NCBI GenBank assembly: GCA_963795665.1
Contig: CAWCIP010000002.1
Span: 124,001-188,000 of the forward strand
Length of the DNA: 64,000 nt
Source of the DNA: DASUPK01 sp963795665
GTDB lineage: Bacteria > Actinomycetota > Thermoleophilia > Solirubrobacterales > 70-9
Direction of reading: 5' to 3'
Under the pieces are notes generated by a model that was not told the origin of the DNA, ran no database searches, and saw only the letters and a program-made list of their open reading frames with translations. Positions 17,996-26,432 of the stretch are shown here, piece by piece (position 1 is the stretch's first letter; each line of letters starts with the position of its first letter). The position numbers and the translations under genes were made by a program.

Positions 17996-19335
17996 TGCGC
18001 AAGGCGATCCGAGACCACCTGCGCGACTTCCTGGCCGTCGTCGGGCTGCTGACCGTCGGCCTGCTCGCGACCTACATCATCGTCCAGAACCAGCGCCTCC
18101 GGATCCCGCTGCTGGAGGAGAAGCCCTTCGAGCTGAAGGCCGACATGTCGACCGCCCAGGCGGTCACCCCGGGCCAGGGACAGACCGTCCGGGTGGCCGG
18201 CGTCCGCGTGGGCGACATCTCCGCCGTCGACTACGAGGACGGCCACGCGGTCGTGACGATGGCCATCGACCGCAAGTTCCTGCCGGTCTACCGGAACGCG
18301 ACGATCCTGCTCCGGCCGAAGACGGGCCTGAAGGACATGTTCCTCGAGCTCGATCCGGGCACGAACACCGACCCCAACTCGAATGACGACGAGTTCCAGA
18401 ACGGCGACACGATCCCGGTCGCCAACACGGCGCCGGACACGAACGTGGACCAGGTCCTGTCGGCGCTGGACGGCGACACCCGCGCCTACCTGCGGCTGCT
18501 GCTGACGCAGGGCGGCCTGGGCCTCGACGGCCGCGGCAAGGACCTCGGCAAGCTGCTCGGCAGCCTCGGGCCGATCAACCGGGGCCTGGCGCGCCTCAAC
18601 ACAGAGGTCGCCAAGCGCAAGGAGAACCTGGCCACGCTGATCCACAACATGAACCTGCTCTGGGGCCGCGTCGGCGAGGACGGCCAGGGGATCGAGCAGC
18701 TCGTCTCGGCATCCGACCAGGCCCTGGGCGCGATTGCCAGCCAGTCGCCCGACGTCCAGCGCACGGTCGCCCTGCTAGGTCCGACCCTGAGCACGACCCG
18801 CGACGCGCTCGCCAAGACCGACCAGCTGGCAACGGTGCTCGGCCCGGCCCTCAACAGCCTGCGGCCCTTCGCTCGCCAGCTGAAGCCGGTCAACGACTCG
18901 CTGGGCAGCCTGGCCAAGAGCACATACGACCCCGTCAAGCAGGAGATCCGGCCGTTCGTGCGGAACGCGCGCCAACCGGTGCGCGACCTGCGCCCCGCCG
19001 CGGAGAACCTCGTCAGGGCGACCCCGCGCCTGACGACGGTCGGCTCGAAGCTGAACGAGCTGTTCAACATGGCGGCCTACAACCCCAATGGCGCCGAGTC
19101 GCCGGGCACGCCCGGCCGCGACGAGGGCTACCTGTACTGGCTCGGCTGGCTCGGGCACGTCGGCAACAGCACGTTCTCCTCACAGGACGCGCACGGCGTC
19201 TACCGCCACGTCTACCTGATCGCGACCTGCAACACGGCCAAGTCGATCCTCAACACCAGTCCGCTGGGCGCGACCCCGATCCCCGAGATCACCGGCCTCG
19301 GCCTGCTCTTCGACAGCGGAGTGTGCCCGCCATGA
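17995..19335 (+). CDS. MCE family protein (fifth of six)
   Basis: At 446 residues this is the shortest member. A membrane helix (FLAVVGLLTVGLLATYIIV) leads into the MlaD domain (TPGQGQTVRVAGVRVGDISA) and a helical region rich in SLGSLAKSTYD-type heptads. A conserved YLYWLGWLGHVGN block sits near the C-terminus. Its ATG overlaps the preceding TGA (TGATG). It is followed after 26 bases by the sixth gene, which has its own GAGAGAAGG binding site. It is expected to be a lipid-channel subunit in the cell envelope. Confidence 0.92.
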   Translation: MRKAIRDHLRDFLAVVGLLTVGLLATYIIVQNQRLRIPLLEEKPFELKADMSTAQAVTPGQGQTVRVAGVRVGDISAVDYEDGHAVVTMAIDRKFLPVYRNATILLRPKTGLKDMFLELDPGTNTDPNSNDDEFQNGDTIPVANTAPDTNVDQVLSALDGDTRAYLRLLLTQGGLGLDGRGKDLGKLLGSLGPINRGLARLNTEVAKRKENLATLIHNMNLLWGRVGEDGQGIEQLVSASDQALGAIASQSPDVQRTVALLGPTLSTTRDALAKTDQLATVLGPALNSLRPFARQLKPVNDSLGSLAKSTYDPVKQEIRPFVRNARQPVRDLRPAAENLVRATPRLTTVGSKLNELFNMAAYNPNGAESPGTPGRDEGYLYWLGWLGHVGNSTFSSQDAHGVYRHVYLIATCNTAKSILNTSPLGATPIPEITGLGLLFDSGVCPP

Positions 19336-19361
19336 CCCTGACGAGCGGAGAGAAGGCCTAG

Positions 19362-21020
19362 ATGCAGAAGCAGGCACCCTCCATAGGGCGCATCCTGGTG
19401 GCGGTCGGCTTCACGCTGTCCTGCTTCGGCCTGCTCCTCTTCCTCTGGGTGACCTTCGGCGGCCCGGTTCCGTTCAAGCCGGAGAGCTACCGCTTCACCG
19501 CCGACTTCCCCGAGGCGATCACCCTCCAAAAGGAGGCGGACGTCCGCATCGGCGGGGTCTCGGTGGGCAAGGTCAAGGACATCGGACTGGCGCCGGAGAG
19601 CGAGTGCCACGCAAATCCGGCGCTCTGCAACACCACCCAGGCGACCATCGAGATCCAGCCTCAGTACGCGCCCATCTCCTCCGACGCGAGGGCGATCCTC
19701 CGCCAGAAGACCCTGCTGGGGGAGACCTACATCGAGATCACGCCCGGGAGCCAGGTCCAGCCCGGCGGGAACACCGGCGACGTGAATGCGCAGTCGAGCT
19801 CGATCGACGTGGGGCAGCTCTCCGGCGGCGACGCCCCCCAGCCGATCCCCGAGGGCGGCCACCTGGCTCAGACGCAGGTCCAGAACCAGACTCAGATCGA
19901 CGAGATCTTCCAGGGCTTCGACAAGCCGACGCGGGAGGCGTTCCAGTCCTGGATGCAGAACGCCGGCCTGGCGATCAACGGCCGCGGGCTCGATCTCAAC
20001 GACGCCTTCGGCAACCTCGGGCCCTTCGCCTCGGACGCGAGCGACGTGCTCGGCACCCTGCGCAGCCAGGAGCAGTCACTGCGCACGCTGGTCCACGACA
20101 CGGGTGACGTCTTCGGCGCGCTGACCGCTCACGATCAGGCGCTCGCCGGGGCGATCGTCGGAGCGAACCGGACCTTCGGCGCCCTCTCCTCCCAGAGCCA
20201 GGCGCTGGCCGACACGTTCAAGATCCTCCCGACCTTCGAGAACGAGGGGCGGCTCACCCTCGACCGGCTGAAGGGCTTCGCCGAGGACGCCCGCCCGGTG
20301 TTCAGCGACCTGAAGCCGGTCGCCCGGGATCTGAGCCCGACGCTGCGCGACGTGCGCAGGCTCGCCCCGAAGGCGCACAAGCTCTTCCAGAACCTCGACC
20401 CGCTGATCAAGGCCTCGGCCACCGGGCTGCCCTCGCTGAGCAGCTTCCTGCGAGAGCTGCGACCGGTGATGGACGGGCTCGATCCGTTCCTGGACAACTT
20501 CAACCCCTTCGTTCGCTGGCTGGATTACCAGGCGCCGGTGGTCACCGACTTCCTCTCCAACCCGGCCTCGTCGGTGTCCGACTTCCTGCCCTTCCAGTCG
20601 GGGCAGAGCTCGCCGCTTCACCTCTCCCGGCAGATGACGATCTTCACCGCCGAGACGCTCTCCGTCTACCAGAAGCGGCTGGCGACGAACCGAGGCAACG
20701 GCTACCTGCAGCCGTTCGCGATCGGCAACCCGTACTCGAGCAGCCAGGGCGAGATCTTCCCCAGCCATGACTGCAACAACACCTTCGGCAGCCAGCCGGT
20801 CACTCACAGCCCGCAATCGAGCCCGCCGCAGGAGGAAAGCGGGCAGTTCCCGCTCTCCTCGCTCGTCAACCCGACGAATCCGAACCAGGTCGGCCCGAAC
20901 TTCCCGGGCGGTACGCCCGCGAGCCCCGGTCCCTCCGCCTACGCAGCGTGCACGATCGCACCGGACTTCCCCTCCGTGTTCGGCGGGGGGAAGATCCCCG
21001 AGGTCCAGCCGGACCCCTAG
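19362..21020 (+). CDS. MCE family protein (sixth of six)
   Basis: This 552-residue protein has a membrane helix (VGFTLSCFGLLLFLWVTFG) and the MlaD domain (AITLQKEADVRIGGVSVGKV) with an insertion containing two cysteines (CHANPALCNTT). A long helical tunnel region and a Pro/Ser-rich tail follow. It completes a set of six, the count found in canonical mceA-F operons. No YrbE-type permease or Mkl-type ATPase lies on either side in this window. The next gene encodes a probable sterol-carrier protein. Confidence 0.92.
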   Translation: MQKQAPSIGRILVAVGFTLSCFGLLLFLWVTFGGPVPFKPESYRFTADFPEAITLQKEADVRIGGVSVGKVKDIGLAPESECHANPALCNTTQATIEIQPQYAPISSDARAILRQKTLLGETYIEITPGSQVQPGGNTGDVNAQSSSIDVGQLSGGDAPQPIPEGGHLAQTQVQNQTQIDEIFQGFDKPTREAFQSWMQNAGLAINGRGLDLNDAFGNLGPFASDASDVLGTLRSQEQSLRTLVHDTGDVFGALTAHDQALAGAIVGANRTFGALSSQSQALADTFKILPTFENEGRLTLDRLKGFAEDARPVFSDLKPVARDLSPTLRDVRRLAPKAHKLFQNLDPLIKASATGLPSLSSFLRELRPVMDGLDPFLDNFNPFVRWLDYQAPVVTDFLSNPASSVSDFLPFQSGQSSPLHLSRQMTIFTAETLSVYQKRLATNRGNGYLQPFAIGNPYSSSQGEIFPSHDCNNTFGSQPVTHSPQSSPPQEESGQFPLSSLVNPTNPNQVGPNFPGGTPASPGPSAYAACTIAPDFPSVFGGGKIPEVQPDP

Positions 21021-21057
21021 GCCTCATAGGATTCGCTCACCCGATGGGAGGTGAGAG

Positions 21058-21477
21058 TTGGCGTATTTCAAGGACGCCCAGGAGGTCTACGACGTGATCG
21101 GCAAGCTGTTCGTCGACCTCGCCGACGACCCGGAGCTCGGGCCCAGGTTCCGGAAGGCGAACACGATTCTCCAGCACGACTATCGCGAGCCCGACTCCAA
21201 GATCACCCTCCGCCTTCAGGAGGACGGGCCTGCCGACGTCGATTTCGGCGAGACGGAGATGGAGCCGGAGGTCGTGATGAGCATGGAGGCCGATACCGCC
21301 CACCTCTTCTGGCTCGGCAAGGTGAACGTGACCACGGCGCTCGCCCGCGGTCAGATCAAGGCCAGTGGCCCGGTCGCCAAGATCCTCAAGCTCGTCCCCC
21401 TCACCAAGCCCGTCTACCCGCGCTACAAGGCCCAGCTCGAGGCCGCGGGGCGCGAGGACCTGGTCAACGCCGAGTGA
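21058..21477 (+). CDS. SCP2-like sterol-carrier domain protein
   Basis: This 139-residue protein shows the SCP2 pattern: an amphipathic N-terminal helix, ITLRLQEDGPADVDFGE, EVVMSMEADTAHLFWLGKVN, and the characteristic ALARGQIKASGPVAKILKL. SCP2 folds hold lipids or acyl-CoA in a hydrophobic tunnel. It lacks a signal peptide, so it would act in the cytoplasm, perhaps receiving cargo from the MCE system. The TTG start is supported by GGGAGGTGAGAG just upstream. The stop overlaps the next gene by four bases. Confidence 0.82.
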   Translation: MAYFKDAQEVYDVIGKLFVDLADDPELGPRFRKANTILQHDYREPDSKITLRLQEDGPADVDFGETEMEPEVVMSMEADTAHLFWLGKVNVTTALARGQIKASGPVAKILKLVPLTKPVYPRYKAQLEAAGREDLVNAE

Positions 21478-22160
21478 GCGCGAAGGGGGATGCCGAGGAG
21501 TGGGCGGGGATCGTCTCGGGCCTGGCGTCCGAGCGCGACCTCCGTTACGAGCCGATCGGGGGCATCAACCCGAAGGAGGGCCCGGTCGCGCTCTGCCCGG
21601 GCGGCACGAACAGGCTCACCGGTGAGCTCAGCGACGGCTTCTTCGGCGCCTCCTGCGACGCCGACGAGCACGAGGAGGGCGGCTTCGGCCGCAAGGCGAT
21701 CCTTCCCACCGCGCTGCTCGTCAAGGCGCACATGCCCGACCTGGCGACGGTCGTCCCGGTGTTCGACGTCGAGTCGGTCGAGCGGACGCCCGGGGACATG
21801 GTCGACAAGCACTCCAGGCGCCGGGTCGAGTTCGAGAGCATCGACTTCAACAAGCGCTTCATCGCCACCGTCCCGAAGGACCACGATCCCGTCGCGCTCA
21901 GGGAGCTGTTCAGCCCCGGGTTCATCGACTGGATCACCCGGATCCCGGCGGAGGTCGACTTCGGCATCACGGAGCAACAGCTCTTCTTCCACTGGCGGCT
22001 GCGGGGGCGCACCAAGGAGGAGCTGAAGGAGGCGCTGCACTCGGCGGGCGGGATCTTCGACCGGCTGCACCGAGAGATGGAGGAGAACAACCTCGACATC
22101 TACAGGGCCGGCCCCTGGAACGCCGGCCTCGAGCCCTTCCCGCCGAAGATCGGAAGCTAG
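21474..22160 (+). CDS. Conserved hypothetical protein in the MCE/SCP2 operon
   Basis: This 228-residue protein has no domain I recognise. It is soluble and acidic, with blocks GGINPKEGPVALCPGGTNRL, FESIDFNKRFIATVPKDHD and FSPGFIDWITRIPAEVDFG. The GTG start overlaps the SCP2-like stop (GTGA), so the two are translationally coupled. The repeated aromatic/acidic blocks suggest a ligand-binding or membrane-associated protein rather than an enzyme, but this is a guess. It ends by sharing the CTAG tetramer with the convergent gene. Confidence 0.7.
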   Translation: MSAKGDAEEWAGIVSGLASERDLRYEPIGGINPKEGPVALCPGGTNRLTGELSDGFFGASCDADEHEEGGFGRKAILPTALLVKAHMPDLATVVPVFDVESVERTPGDMVDKHSRRRVEFESIDFNKRFIATVPKDHDPVALRELFSPGFIDWITRIPAEVDFGITEQQLFFHWRLRGRTKEELKEALHSAGGIFDRLHREMEENNLDIYRAGPWNAGLEPFPPKIGS

Positions 22161-23116
22161 GAGGCGCGTTCGCGCAGCCGCCGGCGATAGGTCCGGTAGA
22201 AGCCCGGCCCCTTCTTGATGAAGTCCCGGAAGCGGGTGAGGCGACCCTCGGGCAGCTCGAAGCCGCCCACGATCCTGCGCGGCACCAGGCGCCAGCCCCC
22301 GCCGGAGCGGGCCAGGTTGCCGCGGACCTGCATGTTGCGCTGCCAGGTGAAGTCCGGTGCGTGCCTGTGCACCGTCAGGCAGGCGCGCCCCTCGAGCAGC
22401 GGCAGGCCGGCTGGATCGGCGTCGATCGTGATCTCCCTCCGTGAGGCGTCGGTGCTGAACGGAACGCGGACGGCGATCGGGAAGCCGTCGGGGCCCATCC
22501 AGCTGAGCACGCCCGTCTCGTGCTCGGCCAGGAACTCCATGCGCCGGTCCCAGGCCGCCGGCCCCGCCGCCGGGGCGGCGAGGTCCTGCGCAGGCTCCTC
22601 GATGTGCCCCGAACGCACCTCCTCCAGGTGGGTGTCGTGGACGATCGGCTCCTCTGCCAGGTTCCCGCTCGCCCAGACGAAGACCCGCTCGGGCCGCACC
22701 TTGATGTAGAGGCGGGCGTAGTACCAGTTGAACATCCCGCGAAGAGGCTTGGGCGGGTTCATCTTCTTCGTCGCCGGCAGCTTCATGCCGGACTCGTGCA
22801 TATATCGCTCGGCGTTCGCCTTCAGGTCCTCGTCGTCCACAGTGGCGGTTCCCTGGACGAGCACCTTCAGTCCGCTGTCGATTCCCGATCCGGTCGGGTC
22901 CGAGAAGAGCAGGGAAATGCTCGGGTGGGCCTGGGCATCGTCTGCCTTCTTCGGGTAGCCGAGCCCCGTCGTCACGTCGATCGTCGGCCCTCCCTGGCTG
23001 TAGTAGGGAGTCACCGGCCAGGTGATCGGCTGCTGGGCGGCGTCGACGGTGGTGAGCTCGCAGGTGACGAACTGCTCGAACGCGTCGCGGACCTCCTGGG
23101 GAAGAGTGCTGGTCAT
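22157..23116 (-). CDS. Pyridoxamine-5'-phosphate-oxidase-like split-barrel protein (tandem domains)
   Basis: This 319-residue protein contains two split-barrel halves. The first (TSTLPQEVRDAFEQF, AQQPITWPVTPYYSQGG) has the FMN-binding PNPOx-like pattern. The second starts near residue 210 (EHETGVLSWMGPDGFPIAVRV) and is a shorter repeat of the same fold. Such proteins bind FMN, F420 or haem and act as oxidoreductases; true PdxH function is unlikely. The ATG at 23114-23116 is preferred over longer forms because those enter the promoter region of the divergent membrane gene. Confidence 0.78.
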   Translation of the reverse strand: MTSTLPQEVRDAFEQFVTCELTTVDAAQQPITWPVTPYYSQGGPTIDVTTGLGYPKKADDAQAHPSISLLFSDPTGSGIDSGLKVLVQGTATVDDEDLKANAERYMHESGMKLPATKKMNPPKPLRGMFNWYYARLYIKVRPERVFVWASGNLAEEPIVHDTHLEEVRSGHIEEPAQDLAAPAAGPAAWDRRMEFLAEHETGVLSWMGPDGFPIAVRVPFSTDASRREITIDADPAGLPLLEGRACLTVHRHAPDFTWQRNMQVRGNLARSGGGWRLVPRRIVGGFELPEGRLTRFRDFIKKGPGFYRTYRRRLRERAS

Positions 23117-23163
23117 CAAGCGGGATTCTTGCAATGCCTCTGATACCGTCGCCCGCTGGCTAC

Positions 23164-23185
23164 CCGAGTTGTAGCCGAGTTGTAG
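23164..23185 (+). repeat. Tandem 11-bp direct repeat in a divergent promoter region
   Basis: Two exact abutting copies of CCGAGTTGTAG lie between the split-barrel gene and the membrane protein gene. An 11-bp period is one helical turn, as expected for a regulator that binds direct repeats on one face of DNA. It could also be chance slippage. Confidence 0.4.
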
Positions 23186-23205
23186 TGGAGAGAGAGGTGG
23201 CGGCG

Positions 23206-23640
23206 ATGGATAGATGGATGCGGAGTTCCCCGCTCTTCCGGGAGCGGCCGCGCTCGGCGCAGGTGATCCTCGGGCTGGTGGTTCCAACCGTCTTCGGCGC
23301 AGTTGCCGGGATCCTCCTGGGAGTGTCGGCAGCGGCCTATTGGGCGATCGGCGTGGTCGCCGCGATCGGCGGCGTCCTGGCCGGCTTCGAGCACGCCGAC
23401 GGCTGGGATGGAGCTGACCGAGGCCTGGTCGGCGGCACCCTGTACGGCACCGGGCTGCTGGTCGCGCACGCGATCGCCGGAACCGACGCGCAGGTCTCGC
23501 TGCCGGGCTTCGCGCCGATCCTGGTCGTCTTCACGGCGATCATCGGGATGCTCCTGGGCGCACTCGGCGGACGGATCCGAGGGGGCGCAATGCAGCGCAG
23601 GGGCCTGCCCGCGCCGCCCACGCGACGGCATCCTGCGTAA
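23206..23640 (+). CDS. Small integral membrane protein, function unknown
   Basis: This 144-residue protein has four hydrophobic segments: VILGLVVPTVFGAVAGILLG, AAAYWAIGVVAAIGGVLAGF, GLVGGTLYGTGLLVAHAIAG and PILVVFTAIIGMLLGALGG. The Gly/Ala-rich packing resembles small uncharacterised actinobacterial membrane proteins. Start ATG 23206 follows a GAGAGAGG site. The C-terminus is basic and cytoplasmic or disordered. It ends directly against the convergent Nudix gene with no spacer. Confidence 0.72.
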   Translation: MDRWMRSSPLFRERPRSAQVILGLVVPTVFGAVAGILLGVSAAAYWAIGVVAAIGGVLAGFEHADGWDGADRGLVGGTLYGTGLLVAHAIAGTDAQVSLPGFAPILVVFTAIIGMLLGALGGRIRGGAMQRRGLPAPPTRRHPA

Positions 23641-24228
23641 CTAAGGAAGCTCGTCCGGCAGCACGATCCGCTGCTCGTCGCCCTCGCCCTCGACGCGCGG
23701 CTCGATCGGCTTCACCTCACGGTGCATTGCGGCCTCCAGCGCCTCGGCGGCGTTGGCGAACCCGACCAGCGACTCGAGGTGCTTGATGGTGGGGAAGACG
23801 AGGGGGAGCTCGCCCGCGTAGTGCATGTCGAGCGCGTCCTGAGGGCCGAACCAGCCGGCGTCCACCGTCTCAGAGCCGTCCGGCTGAGGCGGCGAGTGCG
23901 CCGGAGCGAGGGCGAGGTAGAAGCGGGTGTCGAATCGAATCGGCGCCACCCTGGGCGTGATCCAGCGCGAATACGCGACCAGCTCATCGGCGTCCAGCTC
24001 TATCCCCGCCTCCTCGGCAAGCTCCCTCGCGGCGGCGGTGCGATGCGCCGCCTCGCCATCGCCGTCCTCCGAATCGACGGCGCCGCCCGGGAAGACCCAG
24101 ACTCCCGGCATGAAGCGTGCCTCGGGATTGCGCTGCACGAGGAGGATCTCCAGGCCTCGCTCGGCGTGCTTGCCACCGCGCCGCAGCAGGATCACAGTTG
24201 CAGCCGGACGGGGGACCGCTGGTTCCAC
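23641..24228 (-). CDS. Nudix hydrolase
   Basis: This 195-residue protein contains a Nudix box with the core RELAEEAGIEL. It is preceded by FPGGAVDSEDGDGEAA, so the first Gly-Glu spacing carries a short insertion. Nudix enzymes hydrolyse nucleoside diphosphates linked to another group; the C-terminal helices (FPTIKHLESLVGF) match the NUDT8/NUDT19-like acyl-CoA-type subgroup only loosely. A GTG start at 24226-24228 leaves 35 bases to the divergent rubredoxin gene. Substrate is unknown; CoA derivatives would suit the neighbourhood. Confidence 0.85.
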   Translation of the reverse strand: MEPAVPRPAATVILLRRGGKHAERGLEILLVQRNPEARFMPGVWVFPGGAVDSEDGDGEAAHRTAAARELAEEAGIELDADELVAYSRWITPRVAPIRFDTRFYLALAPAHSPPQPDGSETVDAGWFGPQDALDMHYAGELPLVFPTIKHLESLVGFANAAEALEAAMHREVKPIEPRVEGEGDEQRIVLPDELP

Positions 24229-24263
24229 GGGCGGCCAGACGTACTCGCTAGGCTGGCGGCCTC

Positions 24264-24449
24264 ATGGCGGCGGAAACCACCACCAAGCAGCTCTACATCT
24301 GCACCTCGTGCGGGTTCATCTACGACCCGGATGAGGGCGATCCCGACGGCGGGGTGCCGCCGGGGACCTCGTTCGACGACATCCCCGACGACTGGTTCTG
24401 CCCGGTCTGCGGGGCCCGCAAGGCGGACTTCGAGCCGTACGAGGAGTAG
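24264..24449 (+). CDS. rubA: Rubredoxin
   Basis: This 61-residue electron carrier has both knuckles of the Fe(Cys)4 site: C13-T-S-C16-G and C46-P-V-C49-G, with the usual YDPDEGDPDGGVPPGT linker and DDIPDDWFCP. Length and spacing match class I rubredoxins exactly. Such proteins often feed electrons to alkane hydroxylases or other mono-oxygenases, but none sits next to it here. It stands alone, divergent from the Nudix gene and convergent with bioA. Confidence 0.96.
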   Translation: MAAETTTKQLYICTSCGFIYDPDEGDPDGGVPPGTSFDDIPDDWFCPVCGARKADFEPYEE

Positions 24450-24473
24450 GCGGGGCGCCGCGGGGGCGACCGG

Positions 24474-25808
24474 TCAGGCCGCTTCGAGCAGCGCCGCGTC
24501 CAGGCGGCCCTTGGCGCCGGAGTCGAGCTCGGCGACCGGGTAGGCGGCGCGGATCGACTTGGCGACGACGCCGACGAGGCGCCGCAGGTCCTGCTTGGAG
24601 ATCGCGAGCGGCGGCATCAGCACGATCACATTGCCCAGCGGCCGGACGATGACGCCGCGGCGGCGGGCTTCCAGCACGACGCGATGGCCGAGCCGCAGCT
24701 CCGGGTCGTGCTCGCCGAGGTCGATGCCGACCATCAGGCCGCGCTGGCGCACCTCGTGCACCTCGCGCATCCTCTCGACCTGCGCGAGCCACTCGGACAG
24801 CAGCCGGATCTTGGGCTGCAGCCTTACCAGCGTCCGCTCCCGCTGGAAGACGTCAAGCGAGGCGATCGCCGCCGCGCAGGCGAGGGGGTTGCCCGTGTAG
24901 GTGTGGCCGTGGAAGAAGGTCTTGAAATCCGAATGCGCTCCGAGGAAGGCCTCGTAGATCCGCTCGGTGGCGAGCGTCGCGGCCAGGGGCATGTATCCGC
25001 CGGTCAGGCCCTTGGCCACACAGAGGAGGTCGGGCGAGACGCCCTCCTGCTCGGAGGCGAACATCGTCCCCGTGCGACCGAACCCGGTCGCCACCTCGTC
25101 GCAGATGAGCAGCACGCCGTGGCGGTCGCACAGGCGCCGTACCGCGCGCAGATAGCCCGGCGGGTGGGTGAGCATCCCGGCCGCCCCCTGAACGAGCGGC
25201 TCGAGCACCACGGCGGCAACCTCCTCCTCGCGCATCGCCAGCAGCCGGGCCATGTCGTCGATGTCGCCCGGCTTGGCTCGATGGGCGTCGAAGAGCAGCG
25301 GCCCGAAGGTCGAGTGGAAGAGCGGCATCCCGCCAACGGAGACCGAGCCGATCGTGTCCCCGTGGTAGGCCTCCTCCAGGCAGATGAACGACGTCTTCCT
25401 GACGTGCTGCCCGCCGCGGTGCTGCCAGTACTGGAAGGCCATCTTCAGGGCGACCTCCACGGCGGTCGATCCGGAGTCCGAGTAGAAGACCCGGCTCAGC
25501 CCGGGGGGCGCGATCTCGACCAGCCGCGCCGCCAGCTCGGCCGCGCCGGGGTGGGATAGCCCGAGCATCGTCGAGTGCGCGACGCGATCGAGCTGGTCGC
25601 GGACCGCCTCGTCGATCGCCGGGTGGCGATGGCCGTGGACGTTGCACCAGAGGGAGGAGACGCCGTCCAGATAGCGGTTCCCGTCAGAGTCGATCAGCTC
25701 GGTCCCCTCCGCGGCCTCGATCATCAACGGCTCCTCTCCCACCCAGTCGCGCTGCTGAGTGAACGGGTGCCACAGGTGATCGTGATCGAGCCGGGCAGCC
25801 TTCTGCAT
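24474..25808 (-). CDS. bioA: Adenosylmethionine-8-amino-7-oxononanoate aminotransferase
   Basis: This 444-residue class III PLP aminotransferase converts KAPA to DAPA in biotin synthesis. Diagnostic features are HLWHPFTQ at the N-terminus, YSDSGSTAVE for PLP phosphate, Asp237 in CDEVATGFGRTG, and the PLP lysine Lys266 in VAKGLTGGYMPL. The ATG at 25806-25808 is the natural start; an upstream in-frame extension lacks conservation. It is the terminal bio gene on this side, separated from bioB-F-D by the MarR-MFS pair. The roughly 115-base region before it is shared with marR. Confidence 0.95.
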   Translation of the reverse strand: MQKAARLDHDHLWHPFTQQRDWVGEEPLMIEAAEGTELIDSDGNRYLDGVSSLWCNVHGHRHPAIDEAVRDQLDRVAHSTMLGLSHPGAAELAARLVEIAPPGLSRVFYSDSGSTAVEVALKMAFQYWQHRGGQHVRKTSFICLEEAYHGDTIGSVSVGGMPLFHSTFGPLLFDAHRAKPGDIDDMARLLAMREEEVAAVVLEPLVQGAAGMLTHPPGYLRAVRRLCDRHGVLLICDEVATGFGRTGTMFASEQEGVSPDLLCVAKGLTGGYMPLAATLATERIYEAFLGAHSDFKTFFHGHTYTGNPLACAAAIASLDVFQRERTLVRLQPKIRLLSEWLAQVERMREVHEVRQRGLMVGIDLGEHDPELRLGHRVVLEARRRGVIVRPLGNVIVLMPPLAISKQDLRRLVGVVAKSIRAAYPVAELDSGAKGRLDAALLEAA

Positions 25809-25859
25809 TCGTCCTTGGCCAACATATTTCCGCCACCGGATGGACCTGCCTGGATCAAG

Positions 25860-25875
25860 TGTGATCGATGTCACA
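25860..25875. promoter_or_regulatory. CRP/FNR-type palindrome TGTGA-N6-TCACA
   Basis: The site TGTGATCGATGTCACA is a perfect match to the CRP-family consensus (GlxR/Crp in actinobacteria). It lies 52 bases from the bioA start and 47 bases from the marR start, so it could act on either gene. It is direct in sequence; the regulator is inferred. Confidence 0.6.
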
Positions 25876-25889
25876 GGTCGTTGCGGTTG

Positions 25890-25919
25890 AGAAAAGGTTG
25901 CAATCGTGTAACCTTTTCT
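25890..25919. promoter_or_regulatory. Inverted-repeat operator immediately before marR
   Basis: Two 13-base arms, AGAAAAGGTTGCA and TGTAACCTTTTCT, match with one mismatch around the 4-base spacer ATCG. The site ends three bases before the marR ATG at 25923. It is the obvious candidate for autoregulation by the MarR protein, and it leaves no room for a Shine-Dalgarno. Confidence 0.7.
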
Positions 25920-25922
25920 TTA

Positions 25923-26432
25923 ATGGAAGCAGCGGCAAGGGAACGAGTAGCGGCAGCAAGTAGAGACGACCTGGCCCTCAAGCTGAGCGCCCTGGTCGTT
26001 CGCTGCATGGGCCCGCGGGGCAACGAGGTCTTCCGGGTGATCGACGAGAGCGGCCTCACCTTCGCCCAGATGAAGGTGCTGGTCGAGTTGGTGACGCCCG
26101 ACCAGGACGAGCGCACGGTCACCGCCCTCTCCGACGAGCTCGGCATATCCGTCGCATCCGCGAGCCGCGCCGCCGATGGGCTGGTGCGGAAGAAGCTCGC
26201 CACTCGGGTCGAGGATGAGAACGACCGCCGCGTGAGGCGGCTGACGCTGACCGCGAAGGGACACCGCCTGGCCGACCGGATCATCTCGGCGCGCCTCGCG
26301 ACCCTCGAGGACTTCACCGGCTCGCTCGAGCCCGGCGAGAGAAAGAAGCTTGAGGCGGCCCTCGACGCGCTGCTGGAGCGCCCCGAGATCGCCGCGATCT
26401 ACGAGACGAACGAGAGGAGGGTCAGCCGATGA
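25923..26432 (+). CDS. MarR family transcriptional regulator
   Basis: This 169-residue protein has a winged HTH: LTFAQMKVLVELV, then the recognition region LSDELGISVASASRAADGLV, then the wing KKLATRVEDENDRRVRRLTLT, with C-terminal dimer helices. That is the usual MarR layout. Its ATGA overlap with the MFS gene indicates coupling, as in many efflux pairs where drug binding releases repression. No ribosome binding site precedes the ATG, only the inverted repeat, so translation may be leaderless. The ligand is unknown. Confidence 0.92.
   Translation: MEAAARERVAAASRDDLALKLSALVVRCMGPRGNEVFRVIDESGLTFAQMKVLVELVTPDQDERTVTALSDELGISVASASRAADGLVRKKLATRVEDENDRRVRRLTLTAKGHRLADRIISARLATLEDFTGSLEPGERKKLEAALDALLERPEIAAIYETNERRVSR

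Noticed and set aside
25809..25922. BirA-type biotin operator upstream of bioA
   Set aside because: The region has a CRP-type palindrome and a MarR-like inverted repeat, but no long TTGT-AACC type BirA/BioR site.
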